From positions 1 through 64,000 of the forward strand of contig JAXMBA010000002.1 of assembly GCA_046350095.1 (NCBI GenBank): a DNA stretch of 64,000 nucleotides, written 5' to 3'. Both the position numbers and the translations under genes were made by a program. Source of the stretch: Urbifossiella sp046350095 (GTDB lineage Bacteria > Planctomycetota > Planctomycetia > Gemmatales > Gemmataceae). Each line of letters begins with the position of its first letter. Position 1 is the first letter of the stretch. Of the stretch, positions 8,237-16,600 are shown in pieces. The notes below the pieces were generated by a model. That model was not told where the DNA came from. It did not search any database and saw only the letters and a list, made by a program, of their open reading frames with translations.

Positions 8237-10834
8237 CTACTTCGGCTTCAGCACCGTCAACGCCCGGCGGTAAATCGTCGTCCCGTGCGCGACGTAGAGC
8301 ACGCTGTGGTCCGCGCCGCCGAGGACGCACGACGTCAGCGGCTGGCCGGCATCGACCTTCGGCAGCACGCCACACGGGCGGCCGGTCGGGTCGAAGACCT
8401 GCACGCCCACCGCACTCGTCACGTAGAACCGCCCGGCCTTGTCGACGGCCATGCCGTCGCCCAGTGAGGACTGGACGTACGGCGGCGGCTCGTTGAACTT
8501 GAACTCGCCCTTCGCGTCGATCGGCAGCCGCATCGGCATCGTCGGCATCTTCGCGTCCAGCACGCCGCCCGCGTTCACCCGGAACGTCCAGGTGTGCGTC
8601 CCGCCGTAGTCGGACACGGCCAGCGTGCCGCCGTCGTTCGACAGGACGATGCCGTTCGGCTTGCTGATACCCGTGTCCATCACCTGTTTGCCGCCGGACC
8701 TCGGGTCGATCCGCGTCACCCGCTTTGCCGCCGTCTCCGTGATGAGGATGAATCCGTCCTTCGTGACGGCGAGGTCGTTGGGCTGGACGCTCGACGCGAT
8801 CATCTTCACCGCGCCCGTCGCGGGGTTGATCGCGACGACGCGGTTCTTAGCCCCCTGGCAGCCGTACAGGACCGACTCGTCCGGGCTGAACTTCAGGCCG
8901 CTCACCGCCTCCTTGCAGATCTCCTTCCGCGTGCCGTCCGTGCCGATGCGGACGACCGACGGGGCCTTCATGTCGCAGAAGTACACGTTGCCGGCCTTGT
9001 CGGCGCAGAGCGCGTCGGCAAAGCCGACGCCCTTCTCGACCACCTCCCACGACCGGTCGCGGACCAGCAGGTTGAGGAGCGTCAGGTCGCCGCCGAGGTC
9101 GCCGCGGGTGTCGATCACCGGCGTGTGCTTCTCCTTGCGCCAGAGCCACCGCATGGCGTCGGGGAACTTCGACCCGCCGAAGTCGGCGTTGTGGGCGTAG
9201 CCCTCGGCCCAGTCGAAGCGGGCGTCGTACCCCATGTACGTCAGCGACGACGCCATCAGCTGGTTCGCCCACGGCCAGCTGCCGAAGGCGTTGTCCACGT
9301 CGCCGCTGGTGTCGGCCATGTAGACGCGGATCGGCTTCGGCTCCGTCTTGCGGACCAGCGACGGGTAGACGTTGCCGCCGCGCAGGTTCGTGAAGCTGCC
9401 GACGCTCGAATACACCCGGCGGAAGTAGTCGGGCCGCTCCCACGCGGCGGTGAACGCGCAGATGGCGCCGGAGCTGGAGCCGCCGATGGCGTGCATGTCG
9501 GGGTCGTCCGTGATCGCGTACCGCTTGCGGACCTCGGGCAGAATCTCCTCGGTCAGGAAGCGGACGTAGCGGTCGCCGAGGCTGTCGTACTCGAAGCCGC
9601 GGTTGGAGTGCCCCCCCTTCACCCGCTCCTTCCCCTTCTCGTGCCCGGGGTTGATGAAGACGGCGATCGTCGGCGGCATCTCCCCCCGCGCGATCAGGTT
9701 GTCGAAGACGACCGGCACCCGCCAGCGCCCCTTCTCGTTCTTCATCCCCTCGCCGTCCTGGAACACCATCAGCGCGGCGGGCTGGTCGGCCTTGTACTGC
9801 GCGGGCACGTAGACCCACCAGTCGCGGGTCGTGTTCGGGAACACCTTCGACTCCAACGTCGGCATCGCGACGACCGTCCCCTTCGGTACGCCGTCCTTCG
9901 CCACGGCGTCCGGGTGCGGCGTCCATTCGGGCCTGGTCTCGACGTGCGGCAACTTGGTGCTCTCAGCCTTGCTGTCCCACAACCAGCGGAGCGAGTCGGG
10001 GAGCATGTCGCCGCCCCACTTGCCGCTGTGGCCGCCGGCGGTCATGTCGAGCTTGTACGTGTACCCCGCGAACTGCAGGGCCGTCGCCAGGTCCTGGTTG
10101 CCGAGCGGCCAGTTGCCGTGGAGGTTGTTCAGGTCGTCCTTGCCGTCCTGGAGATACACCTTGATCGGCTTCGGGTTGGCCTTCGTCTTGCGCACGAGGC
10201 CGGGGTACGCCCAGCCGCCGCGGATGTTGGTGAAGCTGCCGATGTGGCTCATCACCAGCCCGAACTGGTCGGGCCGCTCCCACGCCACAGTGAACGCACA
10301 GATGCCGCTCGACGAGATGCCGCAGGCCGCCCGCCTCGCGGGGTCCTTCGTGACGTTGAGCCCCTTGAGCGCCACGGGCAGGAACTCGTCCACGAGGAAC
10401 GTCGGGTAGCGGTCGCCGAGCGAGTCGTACTCGAACGAGCGGTTGCTGCGGCCGGCCGCCCCCGGCATCGTGGCCGGCACCGTCCCGGGGTTGACGAACA
10501 CGGCGATCGTGACGGGCATCGCCTTCTTGTGGATGAGGTTGTCGAACACGACCGGCACGCGGAACCCGCCCTTGGGGTTGGCGTACCCGCCGCCGTCCAT
10601 GAAGACCATGAGCGCGGCCGGCTCGTCGGCCTTGTACTGGGCCGGCACATAAACGCTAAAGTCGCGCGTCGTCCCCGGGTAAGCCTTGCTGTCGGCGAAC
10701 GTCCCCGCGGTGACCTTCCCCTGCGGCACGCCGGGTTGCACGACCCGGTCGGGGTGCTCCTGGGCCGCGGCCCAGGCCGGTGTGAGCGCCAGCGCGAGCG
10801 CGGAACAGACGCAGCTGTGCAGGAGAGGCTTCAT
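8237..10834 (-). CDS. exported three-domain protein: esterase - esterase - SMP-30/gluconolactonase
   Basis: An 865-residue protein with a Sec signal (cleavage near AWAAAQ, residue 25). Residues about 40-300 and 310-595 are two related esterase domains of the PF00756 type. Both begin with TTRD-x-x-VYVPAQYKAD and carry an SSSG elbow (CGISSSGICAF in the first, GGSSSGAICAF in the second). Residues about 615-860 form a SMP-30/gluconolactonase-like six-bladed propeller (GNVYFCDMK, DRSW, KPNGIVLSNDGG, LGDGMAVDKAG). It probably degrades an extracellular carbohydrate ester or lactone; the substrate is unknown. The ATG at 10834 is preferred over TTG at 10837. It follows a sulfatase gene by 51 bases on the same strand, so the pair is probably one operon. 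Confidence 0.88.
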   Translation of the reverse strand: MKPLLHSCVCSALALALTPAWAAAQEHPDRVVQPGVPQGKVTAGTFADSKAYPGTTRDFSVYVPAQYKADEPAALMVFMDGGGYANPKGGFRVPVVFDNLIHKKAMPVTIAVFVNPGTVPATMPGAAGRSNRSFEYDSLGDRYPTFLVDEFLPVALKGLNVTKDPARRAACGISSSGICAFTVAWERPDQFGLVMSHIGSFTNIRGGWAYPGLVRKTKANPKPIKVYLQDGKDDLNNLHGNWPLGNQDLATALQFAGYTYKLDMTAGGHSGKWGGDMLPDSLRWLWDSKAESTKLPHVETRPEWTPHPDAVAKDGVPKGTVVAMPTLESKVFPNTTRDWWVYVPAQYKADQPAALMVFQDGEGMKNEKGRWRVPVVFDNLIARGEMPPTIAVFINPGHEKGKERVKGGHSNRGFEYDSLGDRYVRFLTEEILPEVRKRYAITDDPDMHAIGGSSSGAICAFTAAWERPDYFRRVYSSVGSFTNLRGGNVYPSLVRKTEPKPIRVYMADTSGDVDNAFGSWPWANQLMASSLTYMGYDARFDWAEGYAHNADFGGSKFPDAMRWLWRKEKHTPVIDTRGDLGGDLTLLNLLVRDRSWEVVEKGVGFADALCADKAGNVYFCDMKAPSVVRIGTDGTRKEICKEAVSGLKFSPDESVLYGCQGAKNRVVAINPATGAVKMIASSVQPNDLAVTKDGFILITETAAKRVTRIDPRSGGKQVMDTGISKPNGIVLSNDGGTLAVSDYGGTHTWTFRVNAGGVLDAKMPTMPMRLPIDAKGEFKFNEPPPYVQSSLGDGMAVDKAGRFYVTSAVGVQVFDPTGRPCGVLPKVDAGQPLTSCVLGGADHSVLYVAHGTTIYRRALTVLKPK

Positions 10835-10885
10835 CAACGGACCCCTGGATCGTTGGTCAGCTCGTCGGTCGTTGGGCTTGCTTTA

Positions 10886-12376
10886 CTACTTCGCTCCGCG
10901 GGTCGCCGCCAACAGGGCCGCCAGCTCGGCCACGCGCTCCGGCTGGCGCGCGGCGAGGTTCGTCGCCTCGGCGGGGTCGTCGACCAGGTTGTACAGCTCC
11001 GGGCCGCCCTTCTTCTTGCCGTCGGCCGGGATCAGCTTCCACGGCCCCTTGCGGACCGCCAGCAGCCCGCCGCCGGACTGGTGAACCAGCGACTCCCGGC
11101 ACGCCCTGGTCGGTCGGTCGGAGCGTAGCGCGGGAAGGAGGTTCACGCTGTCCGGCCCGGCCCCCGCCGGCAGCGGGCGGCCGAGGAGCGCGGCCACGGT
11201 GGCGAGCGTGTCCACGTGGCAAATCAATTCGTCCGAGGTCCGCCCCGCCGGGACCGTGCCGGGCCACCGGGCCAGGAACGGGACGCGGTGGCCGCCCTCG
11301 TACAGCCCGCCCTTGTACCCCCGCAACCGGCCGTTGCAGTGGTGGCCGCTGGCGTCGTCCCCGGTGCCGTCCACGTACCCGTCGTCCATCAGCCCGCCGT
11401 TGTCGCTGGTGAAGACGACGAGCGTGTTCCCGGCCAGCCCGTGCCGGTCGAGCGCGGCGAGCAGCTGGCCGACGCACCAGTCGAGCTCGACGATGGCGTC
11501 CCCGCGGAGGCCGTGGCCGCTCTTGCCGCGGAACCGCGGGTGCGGGCAGCGCGGCACGTGGGCGTCGTGGGTCGGGAAGTAGAGGAAGAACGGCCGGTCC
11601 TTGCTCCGGTCGATGAACGACACGGCGCGCTTGGTGATGTCGTCGGCCATGTCCTCGTCCTTCCACCGGGCCGCCTTCCCGCCGGTCATCCAGCCGATGC
11701 GGCTGATGCCGTTGACGATGGTCATGTCGTGCCCGTGGCTCGGCCGCTGGTTGGTCAGCAGCTCCGGGTTCTCGCGGCCCGTGGGCTCGTTGCCGATCTT
11801 GGCCGTGTAGCTGACGCGGATCGGGTCGGCGGGGTCGTAGTTCAAGACGCGGCCGTCCTCGACGTACACGCACGGGGTGCGGTCGCCGGTGGCGGGGACG
11901 ATGAACGAGTAGTCGAACCCGACCTCGCGGGGGCCGGGGGTGATGGGGCGGTTGTAGTCCGTCTCGCCGGCGCCGAGGCCGAGGTGCCACTTCCCCACGA
12001 CCGCGGTGGCGTACCCGGCCGCGCGGAGGAACGACGCCACGGTCACGCGGTCGGTCGGGATCGACAGCGGGGCGACGCCGCTGAGGATGCGCGAGCCGGG
12101 GGCGTGCCGCCAGGCATACTGGCCGGTGAGGAGGGCGTACCGGGTCGGGGTGCAGACGGCGGCCGGGGCGTGGGCGTCGGTGAAGCGCAGGCCGTCCTTC
12201 GCCAGCCGGTCGAGGTTCGGGGTCGGGATGCGGGTCGAGCCGTAACTGCCGAGGTCGCCGTACCCCACGTCGTCGGCGAGGATGTAGACGACGTTCGGCG
12301 TCCGGGTCGCGGCGGGCTGCGCGGCCGCCGGGCCGGCGCTGGCGGCGAGGATTGCGGCGGCGAGGAGTTGGCGCAT
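10886..12376 (-). CDS. type I sulfatase (FGE-dependent), Sec-exported
   Basis: A 496-residue sulfatase. Residues 1-19 are a signal peptide (MRQLLAAAILAASAGPAAA). NVVYILADDVGYGDLGSYG gives the metal-binding pair D35/D36, and C75 in C-T-P-T-R is the formylglycine site. VVGKWHLG and FTSDNGG are the other conserved blocks, and the C-terminus carries LYNLVDDPAEATNLA. It matches the arylsulfatase A-like class. GGAGG lies eight bases before the ATG. The downstream esterase/SMP-30 gene is 51 bases away. The two exported products fit a joint role in breaking down sulfated, acylated polysaccharide, which is an inference from context. Confidence 0.93.
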   Translation of the reverse strand: MRQLLAAAILAASAGPAAAQPAATRTPNVVYILADDVGYGDLGSYGSTRIPTPNLDRLAKDGLRFTDAHAPAAVCTPTRYALLTGQYAWRHAPGSRILSGVAPLSIPTDRVTVASFLRAAGYATAVVGKWHLGLGAGETDYNRPITPGPREVGFDYSFIVPATGDRTPCVYVEDGRVLNYDPADPIRVSYTAKIGNEPTGRENPELLTNQRPSHGHDMTIVNGISRIGWMTGGKAARWKDEDMADDITKRAVSFIDRSKDRPFFLYFPTHDAHVPRCPHPRFRGKSGHGLRGDAIVELDWCVGQLLAALDRHGLAGNTLVVFTSDNGGLMDDGYVDGTGDDASGHHCNGRLRGYKGGLYEGGHRVPFLARWPGTVPAGRTSDELICHVDTLATVAALLGRPLPAGAGPDSVNLLPALRSDRPTRACRESLVHQSGGGLLAVRKGPWKLIPADGKKKGGPELYNLVDDPAEATNLAARQPERVAELAALLAATRGAK

Positions 12377-12530
12377 CGGGAATCCTCCGGAGATAGGGAC
12401 GAGCCTACGCGCCAGGAGCCCCGACCGCAACCGGCCGGCGGCCGACATCCCCCGAGCAGACCGTCGGCCGCGGGCTGCGGCTGATGTTCCGCGACGGCGG
12501 GTGGAATTCCCCGCGGAAAGTGGACAGCGT

Positions 12531-12710
12531 TTAGCGGTGGGTCGGGTTATACGTCCGCTCGTACTCGGCGGGGGCGACGTACCCCAGCGTCGAATGCCGC
12601 CGGACGCGGTTGTAGAAGGCCTCGATGTACTCGAAGATGCTCGCCCGCGCCTCCGCTCGCGTGGCGTAGTCTTCGTGGTGGACCAACTCCTTCTTGACGG
12701 AGCCGACAAC
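12531..12710 (-). mobile_element. IS3-family remnant: C-terminus of orfB
   Basis: The frame reads VKKELVHHEDYATRAEARAS, then FEYIEAFYNRVRRHSTLGYV and AEYERTYNPTHR before a stop at 12531. These are the last residues of an IS3-family OrfB, including the catalytic Glu (KKE) region. Sequence upstream of GSVKKEL is not IS-like, so only about 60 codons survive. It lies between the sulfatase promoter and the sigma-factor gene. Confidence 0.75.
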
Positions 12711-12834
12711 GACCGGCGCTCGACGAACCCGTTGTCGGGCCGGATACAACAGCGGTGATCATGTGCCCGTAGGCCTTGCTCGCGGTTGCCCGCTTCTGTC
12801 AGGAGTGCCGCGCCCGCACCGGAGGACCCGCACC

Positions 12835-12994
12835 ATGTCCACCCGCCCCACAGCACCCCCCGCGCCGGACGACAGCTCCGCCGGTCGAACCCCGGTGGGA
12901 GGACCTGCCGACCCAGCAACAGGAGAAGCTGCTTCGACGCCTCGGCCGCATGCTCGCCGAGCGGCTGGCCGCACCCGGACCCGTTTCCAGCTGA
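12835..12994 (+). pseudogene. short frameshifted ORF, unknown
   Basis: An ATG at 12835 has a GGAGG nine bases upstream and opens MSTRPTAPPAPDDSSAG. The more protein-like continuation RWEDLPTQQQEKLLRRLG, then RMLAERLAAPG and a stop at 12994, is in another frame. A one-base shift near 12890 would join them into a protein of about 53 residues. I read this as a broken short gene. Its function is unknown. Confidence 0.35.
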
Positions 12995-13027
12995 CCCGGC
13001 CGCCGCGCACCGGTAAACTCGGCGGTT

Positions 13028-13594
13028 ATGGCCGACGTCACCCATCTGCTCGACGCCGCCGCGGCCGGTGACCGCCGGGCGGCCGCCGACCTGCTCCCGC
13101 TCGTCTACGACGAGTTGCGGAAACTCGCCGCCGCCCGCATGGCCGCCGAGTCGCCGGACCACACTCTCCAGCCGACCGCCCTGGTCCACGAGGCCTACCT
13201 CCGGCTGGTCGGCCCGGCCGAAGCGCGCCGCTGGGACAGCCGCGGCCACTTCTTCGCCGCCGCCGCCGAGGCCATGCGCCGCATCCTGGTGGAAGCCGCA
13301 CGGCGAAAGGGGGCCGGGAAGCACGGCGGCGACCGCCGGCGGGTCGAGTTGACCGACGTGCCGGCCGAGCCCGAGGTCGACGGCGAGCGGCTGATCGCCC
13401 TGGACGCGGCCCTCACCCGGCTGGCCGCCGAGGACCCGGTCGCCGCCCGTGTGGTCGAGCTCCGGCACTTCGCCGGCCTGTCGGTCGAGGATGCGGCCGA
13501 CGCCCTCGGCCTGTCCCGGGCCACCGCCTACCGCCACTGGACCTACGCCCGGGCCTGGCTCAAGGATGCCGTCGCCGGGGCCGACCCGGGCTGA
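13028..13594 (+). CDS. ECF-type RNA polymerase sigma factor
   Basis: A 188-residue sigma-70 family factor of the planctomycete ECF type (PF07638-like). Region 2 lies at about residues 5-95 (VYDELRKLAAARMA, LVHEAYLRLVG, FFAAAAEAMRRILVEAAR) and region 4 at about 125-180 (RVVELRHFAGLSVEDAADAL, then SRATAYRHWTYARAWL), with a helix-turn-helix at the end. No anti-sigma factor is adjacent. The next gene, 76 bases downstream on the same strand, is a large membrane kinase, a pairing common in planctomycetes where the kinase is thought to control the sigma factor. Confidence 0.9.
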   Translation: MADVTHLLDAAAAGDRRAAADLLPLVYDELRKLAAARMAAESPDHTLQPTALVHEAYLRLVGPAEARRWDSRGHFFAAAAEAMRRILVEAARRKGAGKHGGDRRRVELTDVPAEPEVDGERLIALDAALTRLAAEDPVAARVVELRHFAGLSVEDAADALGLSRATAYRHWTYARAWLKDAVAGADPG

Positions 13595-13670
13595 CGAACT
13601 TTTCCCGGATTCAGTGAGACGAACGGGCGGAGTCCTCGCATTGGGGGATGAACCCGAACCCGGAGCGCCC

Positions 13671-16600
13671 ATGCCCGCCGACCCGAAGCGCGTCAAGGAG
13701 GTCTTCCTGGAGGCGGCCGGACTGCGCGACGAGGCGGTCCGGTCCGCATTTCTCGACCGCTCCTGTGGGGGCGATGCCGACCTTCGGGGGCGGGTCGAGG
13801 CGCTGCTCCGGTCTCACGACCCGGAGGGGAGTTTCCTGGGCACCCCGGCGGCCGTGGTCCCGGACCCGGACGCCGCCGCCACCCGGGCGTTCGACCCGGA
13901 CCCGGAGCATGCCGCCACCCGCACCGGCGGCGGCTCCGCTTCCCCCGACGACGAAATCCCGCTCGGCTTCCTGGCCCCGGCCACCCGACCCGACTCGCTC
14001 GGCCGCATCGGGCACTACGAGGTCCTCCAGGTCCTCGGCCACGGCGGGTTCGGCATCGTCTTCCGGGCGTTCGACGACGTGCTCCACCGGGTCGTCGCGG
14101 TGAAAGTCCTCTCCCCGCAGATGGCGTCCACCTCGCCGGCCCGCAAGCGGTTCCTCCGCGAGGCCCGCACCTCGGGCGCGATCCGGCACGAGCACGTCGT
14201 GCAAGTCCATGAGGTCGGGGAGGAGCCGCTGCCGTACCTGGTGATGGAGTTCATCCCGGGCGAGACGCTCCAGCAGCGGCTCGACCGCATCGGGCCGATC
14301 GAACCGGCCGAGGTGGTGCGGATCGGCCGGCAGATCGCCGAGGGGCTGGCGGCCGCCCACGCCACCGACCTGATCCACCGGGACATCAAACCCGGCAACA
14401 TCCTACTGGAGGGGAGTCAGCAGAAGGTGAAGATCACCGACTTCGGGCTGGCTCGGGCGGCCGACGACGCCAGCATCTCGCAGAGCGGGATCATCGCCGG
14501 CACGCCGATGTACATGGCCCCCGAGCAGGCGCTCGGCCACAAGCTCGACCAGCGGGCCGACCTGTTCAGCCTGGGCAGCGTGCTCTACCAGATGGCGTCC
14601 GGGCGGCCGCCGTTCCGGGCCAACGGCACGCTGGCGGTCCTCAAGCGGGTGGCCGAGGACACCCCGCGGGACATCCGGGAAATCGTTCCGGAGGTGCCGC
14701 AGTGGCTGTGCAACATCATCGCCAAGCTACACGAGAAGAAGCCGGAAGACCGGTTCCAGACGGCCCGCGAGGTGGCCGACGTACTCGCCGACTGCGAGGC
14801 TCAGCTCAAGGCGAACGCGAAGCTGAAGGACTTCTCTCGCATCCCGCGCGGGACGCCGGCGCCCAGTCGCCCCCGTGTGCGGGCGGCGGCACTCGTGTTC
14901 GGTGTGGTCGCGGTGTTGCTTGCGCTGGTCGGGATGTGGGTCGGGCCGTCGGTAGCGAGATACGCCGCGAACCAGGGCGTGCTGGAAATCCAGCCCGGCG
15001 AGGGCCTGGTGTCGGTTATCGTGCTGCACAACGACGAGGGGGTGCTCGACGGGAACAAGCTCCACGCCCCAGCGACCGACTGGCTCGGAATGAAGCAGAT
15101 ACAAACGCTGACACTGCCGCCGGGGCGATACCAGCTGAACGTCGGGACGTATCCAGCCGGGACGGACGTGTCGCAGTGGGAGGTCACCACGTCGGGCGTG
15201 TTCGCGAGTAGCCGGGGCAAGGTCCCGGTCGTGCAATCGTCGGCGATCGTCACCGTCGGCCGCGGCGAGCGGTTAACGCTGCGGCCGGTCATGCGCACCG
15301 CCCCGCCGACACCCCTTACGCCACCTCAGCCACCCCCCGGCGCGAACCAGAACCCGACGCCGCCCACGTACACGAACGGCATCGGCATGGAGTTCGTGCG
15401 CGTACCGAAGGGCAAGTCCTGGCTCGGCGGCGGCAAGGACCGGCCGGGCGACCGGGAGGTGGTGATCCCGGCCGACTTCTACCTGGGCAAGTACGAGGTC
15501 ACGCAGGGGGAGTGGGAGGCGGTGATGGGCGAGAACCCCAGCTACTTCTCGCGCAACGGCGACGGCAAGGACGCGGTGAAGGACCTCACCGATGCGGAAC
15601 TGAAGCGGTTCCCGGTGGAGAGTGTGTCGTGGGAGCAATGCCAGCTCTTCGTGGCGAAGCTGAACCAGCGGGAGAAGGAGACGGGCTGGGTCTATCGGTT
15701 GCCAACGGAGGTGGAGTGGGAGTACGCCTGCCGGGGTGGCCCGATGGCGGACAAACTGGACAGTGCGTTCGACTTCTATTTGGCCAGGCCGACGAACACC
15801 CTGTTGCCAGGGCAGGCGAACTTCGGGCCTGAGGTGGGACTGAACCGGACGTGCAGCGTGGGCAGATACGAGGCGAACCGCCTGGGATTATTCGATATGC
15901 ACGGGAACGTCTGGGAATGGTGCGACGACACGGTGAAAGACGATCACGGAGCTTCGGCTCGAGTGCCCCGCGGGGGTAGCTGCTACGGCGACTCCACGGA
16001 GCAATGCCGTGCGGTGAATCGCCACGTTTATCCGCCATCGAACCGGTACGCCGACCGCGGCCTGCGTCTGGCCCGAGTTCCGGTCGGCGTTGCTTCGCCC
16101 GAAGCGAAAACGCCGCCGCTGGCCGTCGCCCCGTTCACGGATGCCGACGTGAAGCGGATTACCGCCCTGCCGGCCGAGCAGCAGGTCGAGGAGGTGCGGA
16201 AAGAGTTGATGCGCCGCAACCCGGGCTTCGATGGCAAGGTGGAGCACAAGATCGAGGACGGCGTCGTCACGGAACTCAGGATCGTAACCGACAAGGTGAC
16301 GGACATCGCCCCGATTCGAGCCTTCAATGCCCTGCGTGTGCTCAAGTGCAACGGTACGTGGACCGGCTGGCCCAAAGGGCTACTGGAAGACCTGACGCCG
16401 CTCGCAGGGATGAAGCTAGCGAACCTGACGTCTCTGGACCTGGCCTGCACGAAGGTGACCGACGCGGGGATGGTCCACTTCAAGGACTGCAATCGCTTAA
16501 CGGACCTCGTCCTGGAGTGTACTAAGGTCGGCGATGCGGGCGTGGCCTGCTTTAAGGACTGCAAGAACCTGACGAGGCTGAATCTGGCGGGAACGAGCGT

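Noticed and set aside
6780..8375. Minus-strand open frame of about 531 codons opposite asnS
   Set aside because: Antisense shadow of a clearly identified housekeeping gene.
8594..11128. Plus-strand open frame of about 844 codons antisense to the esterase/SMP-30 protein
   Set aside because: Composition (Val/Arg/His/Asp-rich, no domains) shows it is the shadow of the real minus-strand gene.
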